Origin: Aristaeella hokkaidonensis | GTDB taxonomy: Bacteria; Bacillota; Clostridia; Christensenellales; Aristaeellaceae | DNA length: 64,000 nucleotides | NCBI RefSeq assembly: GCF_018128945.1 | Contig: NZ_CP068393.1 | Location: 2,418,001 to 2,482,000, forward strand | Direction of reading: 5' to 3' | Shown here: positions 49,123 to 58,150 of the stretch, piece by piece | Layout of the letters: every line of letters starts with the position of its first letter | Position numbering within the stretch: the first letter of the stretch is position 1 | Notes under the pieces: generated by a model | Databases searched by the model: none | What the model was told of the DNA's origin: nothing | What the model saw: only the letters and a program-made list of their open reading frames with translations | Position numbers and translations under genes: made by a program

Positions 49123-49150
49123 AGGGCCCCGTTCGGCTGAACGGGACCCT
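49123..49150. terminator. bidirectional intrinsic terminator
   Basis: AGGGCCCCGTTC and GAACGGGACCCT (one mismatch), followed by TTCTGTTGCTTTT on the plus strand, between convergent genes. Confidence 0.75.
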
Positions 49151-49165
49151 TTCTGTTGCTTTTCT

Positions 49166-51004
49166 TTACGCTTCCGCTTTGCTGAACTGGGTTTCATACA
49201 GCTCCTGGTAGGTGCCGCCGGCATGAACCAGGTCCTTATGCGTACCCCGCTCCACGATTTCTCCGTCCCGGACCACCAGGATCTCATCCGCCGCCAGAAT
49301 CGTGGACAGCCGGTGGGCGATCAGGATGGAGGTACGCTCCTCGATCAGCGGATTGATGGCCGCCTGGATCGCCGCCTCGGAGATGGAATCCAGAGCGGAC
49401 GTCGCCTCGTCAAAGATCAGCAGGGCCGGATCCTTCAGCAGCACCCGGGCAATGGAAATCCGCTGTTTTTCACCACCGGACAGCTTCAGGCCCCGGTTGC
49501 CCACCATGGTATCCAGGCCTTCCGCCTGGTTGCGGATGAAGTCATAAATGTTGGCCTTTTTGCAGGCCTCGATCATCTCTTCCTCCGTGGCGTCCGGCTT
49601 GGCGTAGAGCAGGTTCTCCCGGATGGTGCCGTTGAACAGGTAGGTTTCCTGGGTCACCACACCCACCTCATCCCGCAGGGAATGCAGGGTATAATCCCGC
49701 ACGTCCGTGCCGTCAAAGGTGACGCTGCCCTTCACAGGATCCCAGAGCCTGGGAATCAGGTTGACGATGGTGCTCTTTCCGCTGCCGCTGGGGCCGACAA
49801 TGGCCACGCAGTCCCCGCTGTGCAGGGTGAAGGAAATATCCTTCAGGATCATCCGCTCCCCGTCATAGGTAAAGTCCACATGATCAAAGACGATCTCGCC
49901 CTTCGCGTTCGTCAGTTCCTTCGCCCCGGGTTTGTTATCGATCTCGGGCTTCATGTCATAGTATTCAAAGATCCGGGTAAACATGGCCATGGAACGGATC
50001 CAGTCCACCTGGATATTCAGCAGGCTGTTCACCGGGCCGTACATGCGGCCGAGCAGCGCCACCAGCACCGTGATATCACCGACGCTCAGGGTGCTGTCAT
50101 GCTTCATGATCAGGATGCCGCCCACCAGGTACAGGAGCATGGGGCCGATGGTAGTCAGGGTGCTGAGGAGCATAAAGAACCAGCGGCCGGCCATCCGCTC
50201 CCGGATGTTCAGTCTGATCATCCGCCCGTTGGCTTCCTCATAGCGCTCATATTCCGATTTCTCCCGGCCGAAGAGCTTCACCAGCAGCTGTCCGCTGACG
50301 GAAAGCGTTTCATTCAGGATGCCGTTGATTTCATCATTGCAGGCCTGGGCCTCCCCCGCCAGCTTCCACCGGCGTTTGCCGGCCATGCGGGTGGGCAGGG
50401 TAAACAGCGGCACCACCGCGATGCCCACCAGCGCCAGGATCCAGTTTTTCCGGAACATGGCGATCACCGCCACCACCAGGGTAATGGTGTTGGACAGGAT
50501 GCTGGTAAAGGTGCCCGTCACCACGCTCTCCACGCCGGAGATATCGCTGGTCATCCGGGTGATGATGTCACCCTGGTTGGCCGAGGTGAAGAACCGCTGG
50601 GACATCTTCTGCAGATGCCGGTACATCTGGTTCCGCATATCAAAGGAGATATGCTGGGCGATCCAGCTGTTCAGGTAGGTTTCCGCCACGCTGATCAGGT
50701 TGGAAGCCAGGTACAGCAGCAGCGTCAGGACAATCAGCCGGATCAGGGCGGAAAGCCCCGCGCCGAACCAGCCGCCCAGGTCCTTGCCGGTGAGCACGTC
50801 GATGATGTTACCGGTGAGGATGGACGGGAACAGGCTGCAGACCGAAGACACCACAATGCATGCCAGCACCAGGAGCAGCTGCTTCCAGTAGGGCTTCAGG
50901 TAGGAGAAAACCCTGGCAATCAGCTCCTTGGTAATCTTCGGGCTGTTCTTTTTTTCTTCTTCTGTGAGGTAACTGCCCCTCCGGGGGCCGCCGGGACCTG
51001 CCAT
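49166..51004 (-). CDS. ABC exporter, fused membrane and ATPase domains
   Basis: 612 residues from the ATG at 51004, which follows GGGAGGGG. The N-terminus is cytoplasmic (MAGPGGPRRGSYLTEEEKKN); six helices follow to about 345, then the ATPase with Walker A GPSGSGKST, signature LSGGEKQRISIARV, Walker B LLIFDEATSALD and IAHRLST. It is of the MsbA/BmrA multidrug or lipid exporter type. The leading extension of this form is common in heterodimeric pairs, but no partner gene is adjacent. Confidence 0.95.
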   Translation of the reverse strand: MAGPGGPRRGSYLTEEEKKNSPKITKELIARVFSYLKPYWKQLLLVLACIVVSSVCSLFPSILTGNIIDVLTGKDLGGWFGAGLSALIRLIVLTLLLYLASNLISVAETYLNSWIAQHISFDMRNQMYRHLQKMSQRFFTSANQGDIITRMTSDISGVESVVTGTFTSILSNTITLVVAVIAMFRKNWILALVGIAVVPLFTLPTRMAGKRRWKLAGEAQACNDEINGILNETLSVSGQLLVKLFGREKSEYERYEEANGRMIRLNIRERMAGRWFFMLLSTLTTIGPMLLYLVGGILIMKHDSTLSVGDITVLVALLGRMYGPVNSLLNIQVDWIRSMAMFTRIFEYYDMKPEIDNKPGAKELTNAKGEIVFDHVDFTYDGERMILKDISFTLHSGDCVAIVGPSGSGKSTIVNLIPRLWDPVKGSVTFDGTDVRDYTLHSLRDEVGVVTQETYLFNGTIRENLLYAKPDATEEEMIEACKKANIYDFIRNQAEGLDTMVGNRGLKLSGGEKQRISIARVLLKDPALLIFDEATSALDSISEAAIQAAINPLIEERTSILIAHRLSTILAADEILVVRDGEIVERGTHKDLVHAGGTYQELYETQFSKAEA

Positions 51005-51158
51005 ATGGATCCCCTCCCTTTCCGTTCCATTATATGCGACCGTCAGAAGCAGAGCAAGAATTTGTACCATCCGGCTCTGTCTTTTTTTGTTTCCGGAATT
51101 CTGGTATAATCTGCAAAGATATTAACTTTACATTTTTCCGCGGGAAGGGGACTGGCGG

Positions 51159-52517
51159 ATGGACATCTGGAACAAGAGCAGGGAACCTAAGGAAAGCGTT
51201 TCCTACATGGTGGAGGAGATCACCCACATCTGCCGGAAAATCGGCAGGCGTTCTCCGGGCAGCGCCGGCGAACAGGCGGCGGCGGAATATTTTGCCGGCG
51301 TCCTGGAAAAAAAATGCGGCTGCGCGGACGTGAAAACGGAGTCCTTTGAGGTACATCCGGATTCTTTCTACGGGTATTTTTACTTTTCCGCCTTCTGCGA
51401 TATCCTCTGCGGAGTGCTTTTTTTCAGCGAACCCTTCCTGAGCATCCTGTTCGGCCTGATGGGCGTACTGCTGTTCATCTACCACTTTGTGCTTTACCGC
51501 AAGCCGCTGGATCCCCTGTTTCCCAAAAAGCAGGGCACCAACGTCACCGCCGTACGCCCCTGCAGCGGCGAGGTGAAACAGCGCATCTTCCTGAACGGCC
51601 ATACGGACGCGGCCTGGGAATTCCCCATCAACTACCGCTTCGGCGGCATTGCCTTTGAAATCCCGGGCATCGCAGCCACCATCGGCGTGTTCTGTTATAT
51701 GATCCTGTCCTTCCTGTCCCTGTGCGGCGTGGACGTGTATACCGCGGGACTGCGGTGCCTGGTTTTCATTCCCTTCTTCCTGCTGCTGACCATCACCTAT
51801 AACCCGTTGCGGGTTGTGGACGGCGCCAACGACAACCTGACCGGCTGCCTGATGGGCGTGACCCTCCTGAAGGAAATGGAAGAACAGGGGATCCGGCTGG
51901 AAAATACCGAAATCGGCGTCATCCTGACCGGATCGGAGGAAGCGGGCCTGCGGGGTGCCAAGGCCTGGTGCGAAGCACATAAGGAAGATTACCGGGACGT
52001 GCCTACCTGCGTGATTTCCTATGACTCCATCTATAACCCGGACTGGCTCATGGTCAACCGCCGGGATCTGAACAACACCGTGGACTCGGACGAAGACCTG
52101 TGCGACTACTTCCTGCTGGCGGCGGAAGACGCCGGCGTTCCCTGCCGGGACGGCAAGGTGCCGCTCTTCGGCGGCGCCACGGACAGCGCGGCCTTCACCC
52201 AGGGCGGGTTCCGGTCCATCGGCATCACCGGCCTCAGCCACAGGCTGGAGCGGTTCTACCACACCCGGCTGGACACGCCTGAAAACCTGAGCCCCGGCGC
52301 GCTTGAAAACTGCTACCGGGCCACTGCGGAGTTTATCCGCAGCGCCGACCGGGACCTGATCCTGGTTCCGAAGGAGCCGGAAGAAGTACTGGTGGAACTT
52401 GCGGAAGAAGCAGATATGCCGGTAAAAATCCCGGAGGAATCCTTCACTGAAGAGGCAGAAGAAGAGCTGCCGGAAACCGAAGAAGCAGTCCCGCCGGAAG
52501 AAAGCACAGAAGAATAA
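51159..52517 (+). CDS. membrane-embedded M28-like metallopeptidase
   Basis: 452 residues. Two-zinc ligands of the M28 family are present: H in LNGHTDAAWEF, D in DGANDNLTG, the catalytic EE in TGSEEAGLRG, D in VISYDS and H in RFYHTRLDTPEN. Two hydrophobic segments at about 68-110 and a further pair at about 170-210 are inserted inside the catalytic fold, which is unusual and implies a membrane peptidase. The last 60 residues are highly acidic. Starts with GGGGA before ATG. Substrates unknown; related to aminopeptidase and glutaminyl-cyclase-like enzymes. Confidence 0.85.
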   Translation: MDIWNKSREPKESVSYMVEEITHICRKIGRRSPGSAGEQAAAEYFAGVLEKKCGCADVKTESFEVHPDSFYGYFYFSAFCDILCGVLFFSEPFLSILFGLMGVLLFIYHFVLYRKPLDPLFPKKQGTNVTAVRPCSGEVKQRIFLNGHTDAAWEFPINYRFGGIAFEIPGIAATIGVFCYMILSFLSLCGVDVYTAGLRCLVFIPFFLLLTITYNPLRVVDGANDNLTGCLMGVTLLKEMEEQGIRLENTEIGVILTGSEEAGLRGAKAWCEAHKEDYRDVPTCVISYDSIYNPDWLMVNRRDLNNTVDSDEDLCDYFLLAAEDAGVPCRDGKVPLFGGATDSAAFTQGGFRSIGITGLSHRLERFYHTRLDTPENLSPGALENCYRATAEFIRSADRDLILVPKEPEEVLVELAEEADMPVKIPEESFTEEAEEELPETEEAVPPEESTEE

Positions 52518-52525
52518 AAAAAGAC

Positions 52526-52552
52526 GGGCTCCGTTCCCCCAGGACGGAGCCC
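52526..52552 (+). terminator. terminator hairpin
   Basis: GGGCTCCGT/ACGGAGCCC, nine-base loop, after an A-run that begins in the stop codon of the peptidase gene; the 3' flank is TATATATA rather than T-run. Confidence 0.65.
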
Positions 52553-52590
52553 TATATATAAACAGCGGCTTGTGATGATTGAGAGGTCTG

Positions 52591-52812
52591 TCAGTTCTCT
52601 GATTCTCGTGGAAGAAAAAGGTAATTCTTCCGGGGTTCCGCAATTGTCCGCAGCTCGGGAATCACGCGTTCAAGGCACAGCACCAGGGCGTGGCCCGGCA
52701 TGGTAAAGGAAACAGAAAGCTCTCCGGTCACAGAATCGCGCCGGATATGAAAGGAATAGCTGTCAAATCGGTTCCCCTGTTTTTTGATCATCACAAGCCG
52801 GTGTTTTCTCAT
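52591..52812 (-). CDS. small protein with an ECF-type promoter, unknown function
   Basis: 73 residues, GGGAGG nine bases before the ATG. A basic start (MRKHRLVMIKKQGNRF) and beta-like middle (YSFHIRRDSVTGELSVSFTM) suggest a compact cytoplasmic domain. No family recognised. Its upstream region has CGTCTAATAAG and a GCATGAAT block, the same elements that precede the sigma cassettes, so it is probably a target of one of the ECF factors. Confidence 0.6.
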   Translation of the reverse strand: MRKHRLVMIKKQGNRFDSYSFHIRRDSVTGELSVSFTMPGHALVLCLERVIPELRTIAEPRKNYLFLPRESEN

Positions 52813-52832
52813 CTCTTTTTACCTCCCTACTT

Positions 52833-52840
52833 ATTAGACG
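52833..52840 (-). promoter_or_regulatory. candidate ECF -10 element (CGTCTAAT) of a non-sigma gene
   Basis: On the minus strand CGTCTAATAAG lies 20 bases before the start codon; GCATGAAT stands 26 bases upstream of it, exactly as before cassette 3. Confidence 0.6.
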
Positions 52841-53034
52841 AAAAAAACAGGCATTTTGATTCATGCTTTTGTAAAAAAAGTGTAAATTCTTTGTAAATTG
52901 TCCGAATTTTTGGATGCAATCTGTTTTTTTGCACAAATTTTAATCTGATTCTCCTTTTTTTCACATCGATTGCGTGATACACTTTTCCAGTATCATAGGA
53001 ATGATTTATCCACCAGGGGGAGATGATCGAATAT

Positions 53035-53523
53035 ATGGGTAACAACAATCAGGGCTGGAACTGGAACTGGAATTGGAACTGGGAATGGGACAAGCATTCC
53101 GGTGAACACCAGAAGTCCTATAAAAAGCAAAACCGCCACAAGCGGAAAATCTGGCCGGCGATTATCATGTTCTGCCTGTTCGGCCGTCCGCTCATCCGCG
53201 TGGCCGCCAGCGTCTTCCGTTCCCTGGCCCGTGGTTTCAGCTCCGGCATCTCTGCGCTTTTCTCCGTTTTCACTTCCGCTTTCCGGGCCACTTCCGGCAC
53301 AGCGATCCTCGGCGGGCTGGTTGTCGGTGTGATTATCGGCCTGTATGTATATAAGCACAAATTCGGCCGCAGTCCGGCTGCCGCGGATGAAGAGGAAGAG
53401 CCGGCAGAAGAAAAAGAACCGGCACAGGTCGATCCCGTACCGATTCCCATGACCCTCGGCAACACGCCTTCCTCTTCCGACGAGGAGTACGTTCCCCAGG
53501 TCTATAACACCTTTGGAAACTGA
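53035..53523 (+). CDS. small membrane protein with Trp-Asn dipeptide repeat
   Basis: 162 residues from the ATG at 53035 with GGGGGAG upstream; an ATG four codons earlier touches the site and is rejected. Residues 6-17 read GWNWNWNWNWEW. A basic stretch (KSYKKQNRHKRKIWPAIIMF) leads into hydrophobic segments and a Gly-rich helix (ILGGLVVGVIIGLYVYKHKF), then an acidic Glu/Pro tail. It resembles the protein at 48737 in plan. Its stop abuts the stop of the convergent patatin gene. Function unknown; the aromatic repeat could bind membrane or carbohydrate. Confidence 0.75.
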   Translation: MGNNNQGWNWNWNWNWEWDKHSGEHQKSYKKQNRHKRKIWPAIIMFCLFGRPLIRVAASVFRSLARGFSSGISALFSVFTSAFRATSGTAILGGLVVGVIIGLYVYKHKFGRSPAAADEEEEPAEEKEPAQVDPVPIPMTLGNTPSSSDEEYVPQVYNTFGN

Positions 53524-54372
53524 TTATTTTCCCAGGAATTGAAGAAGCTCCGGCAGGCGCTTTTCCGCCTCCCGCCTTCCCAGATGATATACCCGGTCGA
53601 GTTCGGCCGGGTTCTTTTCTGTATGGCCGATCCGCAGCGCCTCCGGCGGACGGATCACAAAGGAACTTCCTTCCCTTTCCCGGCGGCTGATTTCCTCCAT
53701 CTGCCGGTTATACATTTCATGCCGGACAGCCATGGCCTCAATGATCCGGGGATACCGGCGCAGGAATAGCTTCATCACAGCCAGGCCGGAAGCCGGCTTT
53801 TTCCGGTAGCCTTCCGGCTGGGTGAGGATGATCACATTCCGGTCATAGCCCAGCCCTTCCATATAAGCATAGGGCACGGCGTCCGCGATTCCGCCGTCCA
53901 GGTAAAACCGGCCCTCAATCTCCACCGGCCGGGAAACCCCGGGCATGGAGGCGGAAGCCTGCAGCCACCGCATATCCAGGCTGCTGCCGTCCCTGCACTG
54001 ATGATAGACACATTTGCCGGTTGCCACGTCCGTCGCCCCGGCATAGAACGCCATGGGGTTGGCCGCAAAAGCCTGCCGGTCAAAAACGTCCAGCTCGTCC
54101 GGCAGTTCCCGGTAGCAGAAGTCCGCCCCGTACAGATCCCCGGTGCGGATCAGGGACCGGATGCTGCAGTAGCGGGGATCCGCGCAGTATTTTTTGTTGT
54201 AGCGGAGCGCCCGGCCGATCTGGCCGGACTTGTAGTTGCAGCCGAAGACCGCCCCGGCGGATATGCCGGCAATGCCGTCAAAACAGACGCCCTGCTCCAT
54301 CAGCACGTCCGTCACGCCGCAGGTGAACATTCCCCGCATGGCGCCGCCTTCCAGTACCAGACCTTTCTTCAT
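53524..54372 (-). CDS. patatin-like phospholipase
   Basis: 282 residues. Catalytic dyad: S38 in GISAG and Asp in the DGGIAD motif near 160; the oxyanion loop is EGGAMRG at 8-14. This is the RssA/YjjU-type small bacterial patatin, probably a cytoplasmic or membrane-associated lipid acyl hydrolase. Its stop codon directly follows that of the convergent membrane protein gene. Confidence 0.93.
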   Translation of the reverse strand: MKKGLVLEGGAMRGMFTCGVTDVLMEQGVCFDGIAGISAGAVFGCNYKSGQIGRALRYNKKYCADPRYCSIRSLIRTGDLYGADFCYRELPDELDVFDRQAFAANPMAFYAGATDVATGKCVYHQCRDGSSLDMRWLQASASMPGVSRPVEIEGRFYLDGGIADAVPYAYMEGLGYDRNVIILTQPEGYRKKPASGLAVMKLFLRRYPRIIEAMAVRHEMYNRQMEEISRREREGSSFVIRPPEALRIGHTEKNPAELDRVYHLGRREAEKRLPELLQFLGK

Positions 54373-54505
54373 CCGCGTCCCTGCCTTTCTCCTGACAGTA
54401 TACCAGAGCCGGTCCTTAAACGCCGGCTTTTTTCCGGTTTCTTTGGTGTTTTAGTGTATAATAAAAAAAGTTTTTTCACCAATTGGCCTCTTTTCCGGGC
54501 CGGGT

Positions 54506-54513
54506 CGTCTAAT
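54506..54513 (+). promoter_or_regulatory. candidate ECF -10 element (CGTCTAAT)
   Basis: CGTCTAATCAGTG lies 25 bases before the TTG start of the cassette 4 sigma gene. The GCATGAAT block is not seen at the usual distance; a TATAAT at 54457 is an alternative promoter. Confidence 0.5.
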
Positions 54514-54537
54514 CAGTGTTGAAAGGAGGGAAGCGCA

Positions 54538-55044
54538 TTGGATCAGGATATGCGCAGGGAATGGCTGGACAGCCTTGTCACCGAATGGGAAAGGCCTTTG
54601 CTCCGGCTCTGCTTTGCCTTTCTGTGCGATACCGCGCTGGCGGAAGACGCCGTACAGGAAACATTTATCAAAGCCTGGAGAGGCAGCGATCACTTCCGTG
54701 CGGATTCGTCAGAAAAAACCTGGCTCACGCGCATTGCCGTCAACACCTGTAAGGATCTGCTGAAAAGCGCCTGGGTACGGAATACGGACCGGTCCGTAAC
54801 CCCGGATCTGCTGCCGGAAGGCTCCGTCCCCTTCGATGAGCGGGACGACACCGTTACGCGTGCGGTGCTCGCCCTTCCGCCCAAGCTGAAGGAAGTGACG
54901 CTCCTGCACTGGTATCAGGGAATGACGCTGGATGAGATCGTCAGGGTGCTGAGGCTCCCCCGTTCCACTGTCAACTATCGACTGAAAAAAGCAAAAGCGA
55001 TGCTGAAGGATAAACTGGAGGACTGGTACTATGAAGACGAATAA
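54538..55044 (+). CDS. ECF RNA polymerase sigma factor, cassette 4
   Basis: 168 residues from a TTG start with AAAGGAGG eight bases away. Region 2: LCFAFLCDTALAEDAVQETF, IKAWRG; region 4: MTLDEIVRVLRLPRSTVNYR. It overlaps the anti-sigma gene by 14 bases. The sequence around NTCKDLLKSAWVRNTDRSVT resembles cassette 1, so these two may be paralogues. Confidence 0.92.
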   Translation: MDQDMRREWLDSLVTEWERPLLRLCFAFLCDTALAEDAVQETFIKAWRGSDHFRADSSEKTWLTRIAVNTCKDLLKSAWVRNTDRSVTPDLLPEGSVPFDERDDTVTRAVLALPPKLKEVTLLHWYQGMTLDEIVRVLRLPRSTVNYRLKKAKAMLKDKLEDWYYEDE

Positions 55045-56074
55045 GGATTCGCTCCGTTCCGCAATGGACAGGCGCCTTTCCTTTCTGGATGAACTTCCCT
55101 CCTGCCGCGCCGGGCTGTATCAGCGCATCGCTCAGGAGGAGGCACCTGTGATGAAGAAAAAACTCTCTGTTGGTTTGGTATTCGCAATTGTCCTGGTTCT
55201 GCTTACCGTGGCAGCCCTGGCTGCCGGCCTGCTGATTTCTCCCCGGGTCTCCGCGTCCCGTACCGCCGATATTGCCCTGAAGGATCAGTACGGCATCACC
55301 GAAGAAATGCAGACCTTCTTCTACCGCGAGGAAGAGCCCCTCGAGGACGGCAGCTTCCGCGTCACCTACACCGGCGTTTACGGCCTGGACTACGTGCTGG
55401 GCACCTACACCGCGCTGGTTAAGGACGGCAAGGCGGAAATCACCTGGAGCCGTGAAGGTGCTGACGTTTCCGGCGGCTATGAAGCCGACGCCTGGGGCGC
55501 TGAACAGCTGAAGCAGATGATGACCGACGCCGCCAAAGATAACAAATTATCCTACACACAGAAGGCTGCGGACATTGCCGAAAAGCACACCGGCCAGGAA
55601 TATGACATCCCTTCCGAAACACCGGAAGCCGTTCCGGATGATCTCCCCGAGGATCACGAGCTCACCCAGGATGATATAGACCGGCTGAACCAGCGGGAGG
55701 GTGAAAAGACTTCCGCACTCGAAGCCCGAAAGCTCTCCGAGGATGAGATGATTGCCATCGGCCGGGAGTTCATCATCTCCAGTTACGGCCTGAACGAAGA
55801 GCAGATTTCCCGTCTGGAGCTGTACACCAACCGCGGCCCGACCATGGAACTGCTGGCCCTCATCGGAATCACTGAAGTTCCTGAACAGAACCCCAACGAA
55901 TGGTATGAAACCATCAAAGGCATTCCCTGCTTCGAGGTGGAATACCTGCTGTACAGTGAAGGCGGCGATGAAAACCGCACCGAGAAAGACGGCTACTACA
56001 TCGTCTACGTCAACGTGGAAACCGGCGCCGTCGAGCAGTTTGAGTACAACTCCGCCCTGGGCGGCTGGGGCTGA
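55031..56074 (+). CDS. membrane anti-sigma factor of ECF cassette 4
   Basis: 347 residues: cytoplasmic start of about 42, transmembrane helix at about 45-65 (SVGLVFAIVLVLLTVAALAA), then an outer part with PepSY-like features. The central helix (LSEDEMIAIGREFIISSYGL) and the final strands (YIVYVNVETGAVEQFEYN) match that fold. The order and overlap with the sigma gene support the anti-sigma role. The hairpin after it ends the operon. Confidence 0.78.
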   Translation: MKTNKDSLRSAMDRRLSFLDELPSCRAGLYQRIAQEEAPVMKKKLSVGLVFAIVLVLLTVAALAAGLLISPRVSASRTADIALKDQYGITEEMQTFFYREEEPLEDGSFRVTYTGVYGLDYVLGTYTALVKDGKAEITWSREGADVSGGYEADAWGAEQLKQMMTDAAKDNKLSYTQKAADIAEKHTGQEYDIPSETPEAVPDDLPEDHELTQDDIDRLNQREGEKTSALEARKLSEDEMIAIGREFIISSYGLNEEQISRLELYTNRGPTMELLALIGITEVPEQNPNEWYETIKGIPCFEVEYLLYSEGGDENRTEKDGYYIVYVNVETGAVEQFEYNSALGGWG

Positions 56075-56092
56075 TCCGGCACACCCGTAAAG

Positions 56093-56120
56093 AAGAAGCT
56101 CACCCTGTGGTGAGCTTCTT
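56093..56120 (+). terminator. intrinsic terminator of ECF cassette 4
   Basis: AGAAGCTCACC/GGTGAGCTTCT with a four-base loop, then TTTCG. Confidence 0.85.
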
Positions 56121-56135
56121 TTCGTATACGTGTAA

Positions 56136-56411
56136 TCAGCCGAGGCGTTCCTTCAGGTCCCGGAAGCGTTCCAGCACGCTGTCGATCCCGTCTTCGGACA
56201 GGACGCCCCGCTTCAGGTCCGCGGGCAGCTTTCCCGCGGCATCCGCGTCAAAGTCCGCCTTCCATTCCCGGCTTGTATAGTACTTTTCCAGTTCCTTCAG
56301 CTCCGCCTGGACGGCGTCATAAGCCTCCAGTGCTTCCTCCGCCTGCCGGGCTACAGCCTCCGCGCGGTCCAGGATCTGCTCGTACCGGGCAATCCGCTCC
56401 AGCCTCTTCAT
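56136..56411 (-). CDS. DUF4298 family small protein
   Basis: 91 residues, the size of the family. Helical start with Arg/Glu heptads (IARYEQILDRAEAVARQAEE) and the conserved YYTSREWKADFDADAAGKLP followed by KRGVLSEDGI. Function unknown. Stands alone between two ECF cassettes. Confidence 0.88.
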   Translation of the reverse strand: MKRLERIARYEQILDRAEAVARQAEEALEAYDAVQAELKELEKYYTSREWKADFDADAAGKLPADLKRGVLSEDGIDSVLERFRDLKERLG

Positions 56412-56494
56412 ATTTCTCCGCCCCTCGTTTTGTTTTCCCCATTATAGCACAAAAACAGGCGGGGAGAGGATGATCTCCCTGCCTGCCTCATTCA

Positions 56495-57634
56495 TTACTG
56501 TTTCTCTTCAAATTGAATCATGTGGAGCGGTATTTTCACGAACCAGTTTCCCTCCACAATAGTTGTGGCTCCCGTGATCCTCACCTGTGCCTTCAAAACA
56601 GCCTGTTCGGCCTCGGCAGGGGTGCAGGGGAATACATATTCCTCCCAGTCCGGGAAATCATCCCCGTTCTCATCCCAAAGCCATATATATGTGCCGCCCG
56701 GCAGGTCATCCTTATGGGTGTACCAGGGACTGAACCCGTCGTCCAGCGTCATCTGGATCCAGGCCGACACAGGAAAACCCTCACTGTCTCTACCAAACTT
56801 CACCATATAATGATCCGGATAATGAATCTGTACATGCAGCGCTCCGTCAATCCAGCCGATTCCGCTCAACTCAACATATTCATGAAGCGGTATCCCCAGG
56901 TCCTGTGTATAGTCCAGGATCCGGAAGGACTCAGGCGCTATACTTGTTCCCGCTTCCGGGTCATTATACGAGCGCGCGTTATCCGGAAGGGTCGTCGTCT
57001 TTACGTCCTTTCCATACTGTTCCAGCAGCGGATGAAGATCCGTTCCCTCTACTTTCTCTATACCCAGTTCAGTCACAATGAAAGGGAATTCATAACTCCC
57101 GCTGATCGGCTGGTCATATTCAGTTTCCGAGGCACAGATCATTTTTTTCTCAGCCGGGTCATAACCCAGTATTGTCTCCCTGGATGAAACAACTGTAATG
57201 TTTTTACGGCTGTGATCCAGGTCCGTCGCTCCTAAGGCGCTGAAGTTGTAGGTATGCTCATTGAGCCGGTCTTCCTCCAGATCCTGCATGGAGTATACAA
57301 CATTCACCTTGTTGTCCTTCACCACAGCGGAAATCACCTCCATCCGGATGCCCTCGCTGTCACAGGTGGCATGTACAGGCATCAGGAACTCCGCCGCTTC
57401 CGGCCAGTACGCGTGCAGCCTGGCATTGACAACATCCACCGTTGCGGCCAGTGTGGTGGCGATTCCAAACACCAGCAGCACCGCGCAGAGAATCACCACC
57501 CGGGCAGGATACCTCCTTCCCGGTTTCACTTCAGCCGTCAGGCGCAGAACCTGTATATTACTTCTTTCCTCAAAGCCCGCAGGAGGCGTCCGCCGACCTT
57601 CCCGAAGCGCTTTCTTCAATTCTTCCTGAAGCAT
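56495..57634 (-). CDS. membrane anti-sigma factor of ECF cassette 5 (DUF4179-like)
   Basis: 379 residues; GGAGG nine bases before the ATG. Cytoplasmic part to about 44, transmembrane helix at about 46-64 (VVILCAVLLVFGIATTLAA), then an outer domain with CDSEGIRMEVISAVVKDNKV and VVYSMQDLEEDRLNE, the pattern of DUF4179-type anti-sigma factors. The start lies 65 bases inside the sigma gene, a long overlap. No terminator with a good T-run was found downstream. Confidence 0.8.
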   Translation of the reverse strand: MLQEELKKALREGRRTPPAGFEERSNIQVLRLTAEVKPGRRYPARVVILCAVLLVFGIATTLAATVDVVNARLHAYWPEAAEFLMPVHATCDSEGIRMEVISAVVKDNKVNVVYSMQDLEEDRLNEHTYNFSALGATDLDHSRKNITVVSSRETILGYDPAEKKMICASETEYDQPISGSYEFPFIVTELGIEKVEGTDLHPLLEQYGKDVKTTTLPDNARSYNDPEAGTSIAPESFRILDYTQDLGIPLHEYVELSGIGWIDGALHVQIHYPDHYMVKFGRDSEGFPVSAWIQMTLDDGFSPWYTHKDDLPGGTYIWLWDENGDDFPDWEEYVFPCTPAEAEQAVLKAQVRITGATTIVEGNWFVKIPLHMIQFEEKQ

Positions 57635-58112
57635 CCTCTGCTTCCTCCTTTCTCATCTCTTTCCGGATCATTTCCAGCCCGCGGGTAATCCTGGAAGAAA
57701 CTGTCCCGCGGTGGAGATGAAGCGCCGCCGCAATCTCCTTCTCCTGCATTTCCTCATCAAATTTCATCAGCAGCGGCAGGCTGTATTTTTCATCCATTCC
57801 GGCCACATAGTCCGCGATTCCGCGCCCTTTTTCAGGCGCCTGCAGAACATTCTCCAGCGGTTCGATGGGCGTCGTCCTCTTCCGCCGGCGCAGTTCATCA
57901 TGCGCCGCGTTAATCACGCTCCGCATCAGGTATCCCGGCAATGCCTCCTTCGTCCGGATCCTGGGCAGATGTTTCCAGGTGGATTCCACTGCGGCCGAAA
58001 CCGCATCTTCCGCGTCCGCTTCCGAGCGAAGCAGATGGAAAGCGACCCGCCACATTGCCTGGCGTTTGGCTTTGACAGCGTCTATAAAGAGCTGTTCGTT
58101 CTGATCACTCAT
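57570..58112 (-). CDS. ECF RNA polymerase sigma factor, cassette 5
   Basis: 180 residues. Region 2: MWRVAFHLLRSEADAEDAVS; region 4: EMQEKEIAAALHLHRGTVSS followed by RITRGLEMIRKEM. The last 20 or so residues (Glu/Ser/Ala-rich) are an extra tail encoded by the overlap with the anti-sigma gene. AAGGATG precedes the ATG, and CGTCTTAAT stands about 40 bases upstream. Confidence 0.92.
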   Translation of the reverse strand: MSDQNEQLFIDAVKAKRQAMWRVAFHLLRSEADAEDAVSAAVESTWKHLPRIRTKEALPGYLMRSVINAAHDELRRRKRTTPIEPLENVLQAPEKGRGIADYVAGMDEKYSLPLLMKFDEEMQEKEIAAALHLHRGTVSSRITRGLEMIRKEMRKEEAEDASGRIEESASGRSADASCGL

Positions 58113-58150
58113 CCTGTCACATCCTTTTTATTCCTGTATCCGGATACACT

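Noticed and set aside
49223..51109. 628-codon open frame antisense to the second ABC exporter
   Set aside because: Same kind of shadow; the opposite strand encodes a complete ABC exporter with all motifs.
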